5,870 nt of DNA from Phycisphaeraceae bacterium (GTDB taxonomy: Bacteria > Planctomycetota > Phycisphaerae > Phycisphaerales > Phycisphaeraceae). The notes under the pieces are model-generated. The model ran no database searches. It was not told the origin of the DNA and worked only from the letters and a program-made list of their open reading frames with translations. The position numbers were made by a program, and so were the translations under genes. The stretch lies in assembly GCA_003551485.1 (NCBI GenBank), contig PUMS01000036.1, positions 1 to 5,870 of the forward strand, read 5' to 3'. Below, piece after piece: positions 1 to 5,870 of the stretch (its first letter is position 1; each line of letters begins with the position of its first letter).

Positions 1-620
1 CGACCCAGAGCCTGTTCGCCATCTTCGTGGTGATGGCCACCGTGCTCATCTCCGCGGTCTACCCCGCGCTGCGCGCCAGCCGCAGCGCCAATCCCGGCCT
101 GGCGCGCACCTGGCGCATCCCCGAGCCGCAGGGCGACCGCTGGGAGATGGTGTTTCCCTTCACCGTCTCGGCCTACGACATCACCGGCGTGGTCAGCTAC
201 CTGGCCGAGCACTTCCGTGCGCACGAGGATGCGGGCCTGGGCGGCTTCGCTTCGCGCCACGTGCGCATCAGTCGCGAGGCGGGTACGGGCAACATCACCC
301 TCAGCGGGCACTTCGCCCTGGCGCCTTTCGACCTGGGCGTGACGCAGGACTTCACCCTCACCGCCACGCCGTCGCAGATTCCCGGTGTGGATGAGGTGGC
401 CATCACCATCGAACGCCGCAGCGGCGCCTACGGCGACTGGAAGCGGACCAACCGCGTGTTCATTCACGACCTGCGCCAGCAGTTTCTGCTGTGGCGCACG
501 CTCTCGACCGAGGCGGTTGAGAGCTACCGCCTGCGCACGCTCAGGGAACTGGGCCAGGAGCAGGATCAGGAAGAACCGGCCACGCCCGTCGCGGCGCCGG
601 CTACAGGAGGCAGCACGTGA
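1..620 (+). CDS. FtsX/MacB-like ABC transporter permease, 3' end only
   Basis: This is the carboxy-terminal 205 residues of a gene that begins before the window; the reading frame starts at base 3. It opens with the end of a transmembrane helix (LFAIFVVMATVLISAV) followed by YPALRASR. That is the usual way the last helix of an FtsX-fold permease (MacB, LolC/E family) exits the membrane, near an alternating Ala/Arg/Ser stretch. About 165 more residues follow and look soluble. They contain a 'FPFTVSAYD' start, 'HFALAPFDLGVTQDFTL', 'VDEVAITIERRSG' and 'RQQFLLWRTLS'. Ordinary MacB or LolC proteins stop soon after the last helix, so this is an added domain, probably cytoplasmic. The stop overlaps the next gene's GTG by four bases (GTGA), and an ABC ATPase lies two genes on, so the three are probably one operon. 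In such systems the permease uses ATP hydrolysis to drive movement of lipids, lipoproteins or peptides at the inner membrane; the substrate here cannot be told. The family call is fairly firm, but the N-terminal part cannot be seen. Confidence 0.82.
   Translation, partial: TQSLFAIFVVMATVLISAVYPALRASRSANPGLARTWRIPEPQGDRWEMVFPFTVSAYDITGVVSYLAEHFRAHEDAGLGGFASRHVRISREAGTGNITLSGHFALAPFDLGVTQDFTLTATPSQIPGVDEVAITIERRSGAYGDWKRTNRVFIHDLRQQFLLWRTLSTEAVESYRLRTLRELGQEQDQEEPATPVAAPATGGST
605..610 (+). promoter_or_regulatory. Shine-Dalgarno AGGAGG for the OPT-like gene
   Basis: A perfect AGGAGG lies inside the last codons of the permease gene, six bases before the GTG at 617. It supports GTG 617 as the start of the membrane-protein gene, although the first ATG in that frame is further in. 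Together with the GTGA stop/start overlap, it suggests translational coupling. Confidence 0.8.
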
Positions 621-2689
621 GCCGCAACGCTTCGGGCACGGTGCGGGTGGACAAGGAGCTCGAGGAGTTCCGCAGCCTGATGGAGCCGCCCTCGACCTTC
701 GAGGAAGGCTTCACCTGGCCGGCGTTCTTCGGCGCCCTTTTCGTCTCGCTGGTGATGGTGCCGGGCGCGATCTACATGGCCCTGATCGCGGGCACGACGA
801 TCGGCCCGGCGGCGCAGTGGGTGACGGTGATCCTGTTCATCGAGGTCGCCCGCCGCGCCAACAAGAGCCTCAAAAAGGCCGAGATTTTCACCCTCTTCTA
901 CCTCACCGGCGCCATCATGGCACCGGCGGCGGCGGCGACGGGTCTGTTCGACGGCGGCCTGCGCCTGCTGTGGGTGCAGTTCTACGCCCAGAGTTCGGCC
1001 GCGCAGGCCAGCGGCATCGCCGAGCAGTTGCCCATCTGGGTCTCGCCCACCGATCCCAGCGTGCTCGACCAGCGCTCGGTCCTGATGTGGGAGTGGCTGC
1101 CCGCCATCGGGCTGATCGTGTTCACCACGGTCCTGGGCCGCATCGACAACATGGTCCTGGGCTACGGCCTGTTCCGGCTGACCAGCGACGTCGAGAAGCT
1201 GCCGTTTCCCATGGCCCCGCTGGGCGCCCAGGGCATCCTCGCCCTCAGCGAGGAGCAGACCGAGGAGTCGGGCAAGCCCGACATCGGCGGCGACACCCCC
1301 CAGGCCAGGGGCTGGCGGTGGCGCATCTTCTCGATCGGGGCGTTCATCGGCCTGGTCTTCGGCGCCATCTACATCGGCCTGCCCATCATCACCGGGGCGC
1401 TGATGGATGAGCCGATCGTCATCTTCCCCATCCCTTTCGTCGACCTGACGCAGAAGACGGCCCACGTGCTGCCGGCGGTGGCAGTGGCGCTGTCGTGGGA
1501 CCTTGGCCATCTGATGATCGGCATGGTGCTGCCGTTCTTTGCCATGCTCGGGGCTTTCATCGGGCTGCTGATCACGTTCATCGCCAACCCGATCCTCTAC
1601 CACTTCGACATCCTCAGCGCCTGGACGCCGACCGACCCCTACGTGCGCACGCTGTTCAAGAACAACGTCGACTTCTACTTCAGCTTCTCGATCGGCGTGT
1701 CGCTGGCCATCGCGCTGGTGGGTCTGTCGGCCCTGTTCGCCGGCTTGTACCGGCTTCGCCGCCGCAGGCAGGAGATGGCCCTGCGCGGCGAGACGATGGA
1801 CAACCCCTACGCCCCGCCCACCGGCCGCGGCGACCTGCCGCCGTGGCTGATCGCGGCCATCTACTTCATCAGCACAGGCCTCTACATCGGCGTCTCCTGC
1901 CTGCTGCTCTACCAGGTGCACGGCGAGGTGCACCGCGGCGTGCTGATCGCGATGCTCGGCTACGGCTTTGTCTACACGCCGCTGATCAGCTACGCCACGG
2001 CGCGGCTCGAGGGCATTGCCGGGCAGGTGGTGACCATCCCCTTCGTTCGCGAGGCGGCGTTCATCCTCTCGGGCTACCGCGGCGTGGCGGTGTGGTTTCT
2101 GCCCATCCCGCTGCACAACTACGGCGAGCGGGCCGTCAGCTACCGCCAGGCCGAGCTGACGGGCACACGCTTCTACTCGATCTGGAAGGCGGACCTGATC
2201 CTCACGCCGCTGATCATCGTCTGCGGCCTGATGTTTGCCCACCTGATCTGGCGGCTGGGCCCCATCCCCGGGCCGCAGTTCCTCTTCGCCCAGGAGATGT
2301 GGGACTTCTATGCCGAGAACCAGTCGATCATCTTCTCCTCGACGCTGACCGGCTTCTCGGAGTTCGATGAGGCGTTCAACCCCTGGTACATCGTCGCGGG
2401 TCTGGGGCTGGGCGTGTTCGCCTTCGGTGGGCTGACGGCCATGGGCACGCCGGTCTTCCTGGTCTATGGTGTGGTGCGCGGCCTGGGCCAGACCGTGCCC
2501 CACGCGGTGTTCCTTGAGTTTCTCGGGGCGCTGATCGGCAAGTTTTACTTCCAGCGCAAGCTGGGCCTGCGCTGGCGCCAGTACGTGCCGGTGGTTGCCG
2601 CGGGCTTCAGTTGCGGTGTGGGCCTGGTGGGCACGTTCGGGGTCGGCGTCGTCTTCCTGGTCCGCGCGGTGTTCCAGCTTCCCTACTGA
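617..2689 (+). CDS. OPT-superfamily-like polytopic membrane protein (possible peptide transporter)
   Basis: This 690-residue integral membrane protein starts at GTG with a perfect Shine-Dalgarno. It has roughly 12-14 hydrophobic helices, near residues 35-57, 61-80, 90-110, 160-175, 236-259, 297-326, 353-378, 408-431, 440-459, 522-545, 590-620 and 655-683. No signal peptide is seen; the first 30 residues are charged. Resemblance to the oligopeptide transporter (OPT) superfamily rests on three points. One is the early helix pair with 'AIYMALIAGTTIG'. The second is the 'VEKLPFPMAPLGAQGIL' segment (192-208), like the LPFPxG..xA element of OPT proteins. The third is 'LGAFIGLLITFIANPILY' (311-328). 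The C-terminal half has distinctive motifs, 'SYRQAELTGTRFYSIWKADL' (508-527) and 'IWRLGPIPGPQFLFAQEMW' (544-562), which I associate with planctomycete proteins loosely labelled peptide transporters. The cytoplasmic or external side is not determinable by eye. Its place between an ABC permease and the ATPase suggests a shared role. The membrane-protein call is certain; OPT kinship is moderate and the substrate is unknown. Confidence 0.75.
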   Translation: MSRNASGTVRVDKELEEFRSLMEPPSTFEEGFTWPAFFGALFVSLVMVPGAIYMALIAGTTIGPAAQWVTVILFIEVARRANKSLKKAEIFTLFYLTGAIMAPAAAATGLFDGGLRLLWVQFYAQSSAAQASGIAEQLPIWVSPTDPSVLDQRSVLMWEWLPAIGLIVFTTVLGRIDNMVLGYGLFRLTSDVEKLPFPMAPLGAQGILALSEEQTEESGKPDIGGDTPQARGWRWRIFSIGAFIGLVFGAIYIGLPIITGALMDEPIVIFPIPFVDLTQKTAHVLPAVAVALSWDLGHLMIGMVLPFFAMLGAFIGLLITFIANPILYHFDILSAWTPTDPYVRTLFKNNVDFYFSFSIGVSLAIALVGLSALFAGLYRLRRRRQEMALRGETMDNPYAPPTGRGDLPPWLIAAIYFISTGLYIGVSCLLLYQVHGEVHRGVLIAMLGYGFVYTPLISYATARLEGIAGQVVTIPFVREAAFILSGYRGVAVWFLPIPLHNYGERAVSYRQAELTGTRFYSIWKADLILTPLIIVCGLMFAHLIWRLGPIPGPQFLFAQEMWDFYAENQSIIFSSTLTGFSEFDEAFNPWYIVAGLGLGVFAFGGLTAMGTPVFLVYGVVRGLGQTVPHAVFLEFLGALIGKFYFQRKLGLRWRQYVPVVAAGFSCGVGLVGTFGVGVVFLVRAVFQLPY

Positions 2690-2703
2690 CCGGACCCGAA
2701 TTC

Positions 2704-3534
2704 ATGGCAGACCACCGCTCCCGTGCCGACACGCAGGCCACCGCCGCGGCCGAGAGGTCTCAGCCGGCTGATGCCGGCGTCCCCACTCACTCGGCCGCGC
2801 CCGGCGTGGGGCAGGTGCTCATCACCGTGCGCGGCATCAGCAAGACCTACCGCCTCAAGGGTGAGACGGTCTACGCCCTGGACGATGTCAGTCTCGATAT
2901 CTACGGGGGGGAGTATCTCTCGATCATGGGCCCATCCGGCTCGGGCAAGAGCACGCTGTTCAACATGATCGGCGCCCTGGACCGGCCAAGCGGCGGCACG
3001 GTGCGCATCGGCGAGCTGGACCTGACGAGGCTCACCAGCCGCCAGCTCGCCCACGTGCGCTGCCAGTACATCGGCTACATCTTCCAGGCCTACAACCTCA
3101 TCGAGTCGGTCAGCGCCCTGCGAAACGTCGCCCTGCCTCGCATCTTCGCCGGTGAGCCCACCAGCGCCGCCGAGGAGGCCGCCGCCCGCTCGCTGGGGCG
3201 CGTCGGCCTTGGCGACCGCGTCCACCACCGGCCCGGCGAACTCTCCGGCGGCCAGCGCCAGCGCGTGGCCATCGCCCGCGCCCTGGTCAACGACCCGCTG
3301 GTGCTGCTGGCCGATGAGCCCACGGCCAACCTCGATTTCAAGACCGGCGGCGCCATCATCGACCTGCTCAAGCAGCTCTCGGTGGATCGCGGCGTGACCG
3401 TCATCACCGCCACCCACGACCACAAGATGCTGGCCAACAGCGACCGCATCGTCTGGATCAAGAGCGGCCGCATCGACCAGGTCCAGCGCCGCGAAGACCT
3501 GGACATCGAAGAAGGCTCCGTGGATGCGGACTGA
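2704..3534 (+). CDS. ABC transporter ATP-binding protein, LolD/MacB type
   Basis: This 276-residue nucleotide-binding subunit hydrolyses ATP on the inner face of the membrane to power its permease. All core motifs are intact: Walker A GPSGSGKST (76-84), Q-loop Gln128 in 'FQAYNLIESVSALRNV', signature LSGGQ (180-184), Walker B LVLLADE (199-205) with catalytic Glu205, D-loop ANLD (208-211) and switch His238 in THD. The 'YRLKGETVYALDDVSLDI' opening and the NLI...SALRNV region are typical of the LolD/MacB/FtsE subgroup that works with FtsX-fold permeases, which fits the permease at the start of this operon. The ABC fold starts near residue 38. The preceding 37 residues are Ala/Pro-rich and probably disordered. 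ATG 2704 is chosen because earlier in-frame starts (from 2611) would lie inside the preceding gene. The ribosome site is weak (GGA at 2693-2695), so translation may depend on the gene upstream, 14 bases away. Lipoprotein, lipid or peptide export are all possible. Confidence 0.93.
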   Translation: MADHRSRADTQATAAAERSQPADAGVPTHSAAPGVGQVLITVRGISKTYRLKGETVYALDDVSLDIYGGEYLSIMGPSGSGKSTLFNMIGALDRPSGGTVRIGELDLTRLTSRQLAHVRCQYIGYIFQAYNLIESVSALRNVALPRIFAGEPTSAAEEAAARSLGRVGLGDRVHHRPGELSGGQRQRVAIARALVNDPLVLLADEPTANLDFKTGGAIIDLLKQLSVDRGVTVITATHDHKMLANSDRIVWIKSGRIDQVQRREDLDIEEGSVDAD

Positions 3535-3590
3535 TCCCCGGCCTGTCCCTGTTTGACGTGGCGCCTGCCGTGACCGGGCACGCCCCCGGC

Positions 3591-4418
3591 TTACCAGTGG
3601 TCCCACTGCGGGCGGCCGACGGCGATGCTGCGGTGGACCAGCGCCCCGGGGCCGCCGGCATGGTTGTTATGGGAGGCGAAGATGTTGTCGTACTCGGTCC
3701 AGATGCCGGCGTAATGCGTGGTCTGCTCGTATTCACCGAAGTCGACGCTGCCATCGCCGCGGCCGAAATGTCCTTCCCATGATTGGCCATCGTACCACCG
3801 GGGATTGCCGCCCGAACCGTATCCATCCATCCCCTGGTCGCGATCGGCGGCAAGGATGGCCTGGCTGTTGGCCGATGTGCGCCACTCGAGGCGGCGGGCA
3901 TCACGGTACTCGACGCCCCCGTAATCCAGATGGTTCATCCATTGGAGCGCCAGCATGGCATAGGAGTAGTTGTGCCGGCCGAAGTCCTGAATGTCGTTGC
4001 CTTCGAACACCACCCTTTCCGGGTCACTCTCCGTGAAATCGTGGCGGTACTCGAAGGGACTGATCAGGCCCTCCGGCGCGGTATAGCCTCCCGAGACCAG
4101 TTCCCAGTACCGCCGCTGGGTGTTCATCCCCGCAGCGCGCTCGGGCAGGCCGTGAGCCGCCCGCCCTGTCCGGATGAAATTGCCCCGACGGTCATAGCCG
4201 ACGAAATAGCCGTTGTTGTCCGCCCCCTGCGAGTGCAGGGCCTGAACCAGGCTGCGGACGTTGGAGGCATTGACCGCGCGCCGGGCGGCCTCCCGCGTGG
4301 CCTCCAGCGCCGGCAACAGCAGTGCGATCAACAGGGCAATGATGCCGATGACGATCAGCAACTCGATCAGGGTAAAACCTGCCGCCCGACGGGCCGCAAA
4401 TGGGCGATGCAAGATCAC
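3591..4418 (-). CDS. Prepilin-like protein with type IV pilin / type II secretion N-terminus
   Basis: This is a 275-residue protein. A basic leader of 14 residues ends in Gly14, followed by FTLIELL: the class III signal cut by prepilin peptidase between Gly14 and Phe15, with the conserved Glu at mature position 5 (Glu19). A hydrophobic helix runs to 'LLLPALEATREAARR' (33-47), the spine that anchors the protein in the inner membrane or packs it into a pseudopilus. The rest is Tyr/Asn/Gly/Asp-rich with no cysteines. It ends in a region containing 'GHFGRGDGSVDFGEY' (216-230), similar to the His...Asp-Gly-Ser-Val element near the end of many planctomycete prepilin-like proteins. The start is GTG 4418. 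The frame is open to GTG 4436, but a GGAGGA lies inside that stretch, six bases before 4418, so it is a ribosome site rather than coding. A sigma-70-like promoter lies upstream. No pilus or secretion machinery is adjacent, so the gene is an orphan. Its job (surface filament, pseudopilin or cell-surface protein) is unknown. Confidence 0.88.
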   Translation of the reverse strand: MILHRPFAARRAAGFTLIELLIVIGIIALLIALLLPALEATREAARRAVNASNVRSLVQALHSQGADNNGYFVGYDRRGNFIRTGRAAHGLPERAAGMNTQRRYWELVSGGYTAPEGLISPFEYRHDFTESDPERVVFEGNDIQDFGRHNYSYAMLALQWMNHLDYGGVEYRDARRLEWRTSANSQAILAADRDQGMDGYGSGGNPRWYDGQSWEGHFGRGDGSVDFGEYEQTTHYAGIWTEYDNIFASHNNHAGGPGALVHRSIAVGRPQWDHW

Positions 4419-4424
4419 AACCGA

Positions 4425-4430
4425 TCCTCC
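4425..4430 (-). promoter_or_regulatory. Shine-Dalgarno GGAGGA deciding the prepilin start
   Basis: Read on the minus strand, GGAGGA lies six bases before GTG 4418. It falls inside the longer open frame that begins at GTG 4436, which argues that the longer start is not used. TTG 4412 is in the same frame but is less well spaced. Confidence 0.75.
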
Positions 4431-4465
4431 ATTCACTGCTGCCTCACCGCTCCTGTTCCATTTCC

Positions 4466-4494
4466 ATTATCGCCGCCAATGCCGGGCAAATCAA
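4466..4494 (-). promoter_or_regulatory. Sigma-70-like promoter for the prepilin gene
   Basis: On the minus strand, TTGATT (4494-4489, four of six bases matching TTGACA) and GATAAT (4471-4466, five of six matching TATAAT) are separated by exactly 17 bases. Transcription would begin near 4459, leaving a leader of about 40 bases that contains the GGAGGA ribosome site. The AT-rich -10 stands out in otherwise GC-rich DNA. The match is by eye only. Confidence 0.6.
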
Positions 4495-4500
4495 CTCAAC

Positions 4501-4550
4501 TTGCGCACCGCGACGCGGTGTGACGTCACTTGCGGTGCCGACTTTGCGCA
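4501..4550. repeat. Cluster of overlapping inverted and direct repeats upstream of the prepilin promoter
   Basis: Four elements sit in 50 bases of the gap between mutY and the prepilin gene. CACCGC (4506-4511) pairs with GCGGTG (4515-4520) across a three-base loop. The overlapping GCACCGC (4505-4511) can pair instead with GCGGTGC (4532-4538). GTGACGTCAC (4520-4529) is a perfect 10-base palindrome. TTGCGCA occurs twice in direct orientation (4501-4507 and 4544-4550). No run of T follows on either strand, so a standard terminator for mutY is not well supported. The cluster starts seven bases upstream of the -35 box, where an activator or repressor could bind. A role is inferred, not shown. The rest of the gap (4551-4593) shows nothing recognisable. 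Confidence 0.5.
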
Positions 4551-4593
4551 GATGGATGTCGCAAAATGCGTCGGATGTCCGCCGTGTTGTGGC

Positions 4594-5727
4594 TCAACAG
4601 CCTTGGAGCGTGGTGATGGCGCAGCGCTGGGGGTTGGCAAGGGGAAGGTCCTCGAGCTGATCCAGCCGGCGCCACAGGGCGGCGGTGCCCCGGCGCAGGC
4701 GCCCGCCGTGGGTCGATGCCTGCCACAGGTGAAAGTGGATCGTGCGGTGGGTGGTCCGGTGGGTGAAGTTGGCGGCGGTGGCCGGTGGGGCGATGTCCAG
4801 GCCGTAGCGGCTGTGCACCCAGCCGACCAGCGCGGGCGCGGCCGGTTCACCGTCGAGGGTTTCGTTCACCGGCAACTGCCACATGCCCGCCCACAGGCCA
4901 TCATCGGGCCGTTTCTCCAGCAGCCATCGCCCGCCCCGCTCGATGGCCACGATGTGATGCTCGACAGTCTGAGGCTGCCGCCGCGGCCGGCGCCGGGGCA
5001 GTTGCCGCTCGAGACCGCATTGATGAGCCCGGCACAGGGCCGCCACCGGGCAGTCACCGCACGCGGGGCTGCGGGGCCGGCAGAGGGTGGCCCCCAGTTC
5101 CATCATCGCCTGGTTGAAATCCCCGGGCCGGCGCGAGGGCAGCAGCGCTGCCGCCAGGCGCCACAGGTGCCGGCGTGTGGCTGGTTCGTCGATGACCGCC
5201 TCGATGGCCTCGAGGCGGGCCAGCACACGGGCCACGTTGCCATCGACCACCGCCTCCCGCTGCTGAAATGCGATCGAGGCCACGGCTCCGGCCGTGTAGG
5301 GGCCGATGCCGGGCAACGCCGCCAACTTGGCGGCGTTGCGGGGAATGGTTCCGCCATGCTGATCGACCAGGGCCCGAGCGGCCCGGTGCAGGTGGCGCGC
5401 ACGCCGGTAATAGCCCAGTCCCTGCCACAGGCTCAGCACGCGCTGCTCGTCCGCCGCGGCAAGCTCGAAGACCGTGGGCAAGGCGCGGATGAAGCGCTGG
5501 AAGTAGTCCACCACCGTGGCCACCTGCGTCTGCTGGAGCATCGCCTCGCTGACCAGCACGTGGTAGGGGTCGACCCGGCCCCGGTCATCCTCACGCTGCG
5601 GGTCCGCCCGCCAGGGCAGCACGCGGGCATGGCGGCGATACCAGCCCATCAGCCGCCGCCGCAATGCCGCGCGGCGGGGCGCGAGGGGAAGGTTGCCATG
5701 GAAATCAGGGGATGATCGCTCAGCCAT
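4594..5727 (-). CDS. mutY: Adenine DNA glycosylase MutY
   Basis: MutY removes adenine mispaired with 8-oxoguanine in base excision repair, preventing G:C to T:A mutations. This copy has 377 residues (E. coli MutY 350). It shows 'WYRRHARVLPWR' (29-40), the catalytic Glu61 in SEAMLQQTQV, the helix-hairpin-helix LPGIGPYTAGA (138-148) and catalytic Asp162 in VDGNVARVL. The [4Fe-4S] ligands Cys216, 223, 226 and 232 have the classic 6-2-5 spacing. An Arg/Pro-rich linker (about 240-253) leads to the C-terminal MutT/NUDIX-like domain that recognises 8-oxoguanine (about 255-372, with 'WLLEKRPDDGLWAGMWQLP' at 268-286). Two oddities: about nine extra acidic/basic residues (41-51) before DPYHVLVSE, and 'HRTTHRTIHF' (323-332) where the usual F-S-H loop is expected. 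ATG 5727 gives a normal MutY N-terminus; ATG 5751 or GTG 5820 would add 8 or 31 residues unlike the family, the latter running through a strong hairpin. No clear ribosome site is seen. Confidence 0.95.
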   Translation of the reverse strand: MAERSSPDFHGNLPLAPRRAALRRRLMGWYRRHARVLPWRADPQREDDRGRVDPYHVLVSEAMLQQTQVATVVDYFQRFIRALPTVFELAAADEQRVLSLWQGLGYYRRARHLHRAARALVDQHGGTIPRNAAKLAALPGIGPYTAGAVASIAFQQREAVVDGNVARVLARLEAIEAVIDEPATRRHLWRLAAALLPSRRPGDFNQAMMELGATLCRPRSPACGDCPVAALCRAHQCGLERQLPRRRPRRQPQTVEHHIVAIERGGRWLLEKRPDDGLWAGMWQLPVNETLDGEPAAPALVGWVHSRYGLDIAPPATAANFTHRTTHRTIHFHLWQASTHGGRLRRGTAALWRRLDQLEDLPLANPQRCAITTLQGC

Positions 5728-5749
5728 GACCAGGTGCGGCGGATGATAC

Positions 5750-5817
5750 ATGCATGCCCATGGTGAAGCACATGGGGCGCCTGGTGCCACTGGCGGCTTG
5801 CCCGCCAGTGCATGCAT
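5750..5817. repeat. Hairpin nested in an inverted ATGCATGC repeat upstream of mutY
   Basis: CACTGGCGG (5788-5796) and CCGCCAGTG (5802-5810) form a perfect 9-base stem with a 5-base loop. With one bulged C the stem extends by two further pairs. Outside it, ATGCATGC (5750-5757) is matched by its reverse complement GCATGCAT (5810-5817), which abuts and shares one base with the inner arm. On the minus strand this lies 60-90 bases before the mutY ATG, so it could be a leader structure or the 3' end of an upstream transcript. There is no T tract. Confidence 0.55.
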
Positions 5818-5870
5818 CACCCCGGCCCCCCGCCCACGCGGTCCATGGCACGTCCTGTCACGAGTTGGGC
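5817..5870 (-). other. Possible 3' end of an upstream minus-strand gene
   Basis: Read on the minus strand from 5870, one frame is open for 17 codons (AQLVTGRAMDRVGGGPG) and stops at TGA 5819-5817, overlapping GTG 5820 by four bases. This could be the tail of a gene upstream of mutY, or chance in GC-rich DNA. Too little is visible to assign a product. Confidence 0.2.

Noticed and set aside
385..1410. 341-codon plus-strand frame across the permease/OPT-like junction
   Set aside because: It overlaps two supported genes in another frame and gives an Arg/Pro/His-rich product without a domain.
566..2503. 645-codon open frame on the minus strand
   Set aside because: It runs antisense to the clearly membrane-spanning OPT-like gene. 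Its product is a His/Gln/Asp/Arg-rich low-complexity string with no domain, as expected from the complement of GC-rich hydrophobic codons.
2611..2703. Upstream extension of the ABC ATPase by 31 codons
   Set aside because: It would overlap the end of the membrane-protein gene and adds an Arg/Gly/Pro-rich stretch with no conserved character; ATG 2704 lies just after the previous stop.
3574..3589. CCGGG / CCCGG hairpin between the converging genes as a terminator
   Set aside because: The stem is only five bases and no T run follows on either strand; a competing CGTG/CACG pairing overlaps it. It may help end transcription but is not a convincing terminator.
2683..3606. 307-codon minus-strand open frame opposite the ABC ATPase
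   Set aside because: The ATPase on the plus strand has every ABC motif; the antisense product has none and is Ala/Gly/Asp-rich.
4261..5715. 484-codon open frame on the plus strand
   Set aside because: It is antisense to mutY and to the start of the prepilin gene, both of which have conserved motifs. The translation is Gly/Pro/Arg/Gln-rich without recognisable features.
5743..5748. TATCAT (minus strand) as a -10 box for mutY
   Set aside because: It matches five of six bases, but no reasonable -35 lies 16-18 bases upstream, and the start would be only about nine bases before the ATG.

Overview
The window is GC-rich chromosomal DNA that reads as a member of the Planctomycetes/PVC group, possibly Phycisphaerae. 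This rests on inference from three gene types: an orphan prepilin-like protein with a very hydrophobic 'FTLIELLIVIGIIALL...LLPAL' N-terminus, an FtsX-type permease ending in a large extra soluble domain, and an OPT-like multi-spanning membrane protein of a kind I associate with that group. No database search was possible. There are no RNA genes, CRISPR arrays, insertion sequences or other signs of mobile DNA.

Layout. Bases 1-3534 carry a plus-strand operon of three tightly packed genes. They are the 3' end of a large FtsX/MacB-like ABC permease (to 620), a 690-residue polytopic membrane protein resembling the OPT oligopeptide-transporter superfamily (617-2689, overlapping the permease stop by 4 bases), and a LolD/MacB-type ABC ATPase (2704-3534, after a 14-base gap). 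The ATPase is the natural partner of the permease. The membrane protein lying between them is therefore probably part of, or co-produced with, the same envelope system. Bases 3535-3590 are a short gap between converging genes, with no convincing terminator.

Bases 3591-4418 (minus strand) encode a type II secretion/pilin-like prepilin, with its own recognisable promoter and Shine-Dalgarno sequence. The 157-base gap upstream of it (4437-4593) holds the promoter and a dense set of overlapping inverted repeats, including a 10-base perfect palindrome. Bases 4594-5727 (minus strand) encode adenine DNA glycosylase MutY, complete with catalytic residues, iron-sulfur cluster cysteines and a C-terminal MutT-like domain. 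Bases 5728-5870, upstream of mutY, contain a strong hairpin nested inside an inverted ATGCATGC repeat, and possibly the last codons of another minus-strand gene.

The envelope operon, the prepilin and the repair gene have no obvious functional link. The most notable item is the permease / OPT-like / ATPase arrangement. I see no clear sign of a wholly new defence or mobile system.
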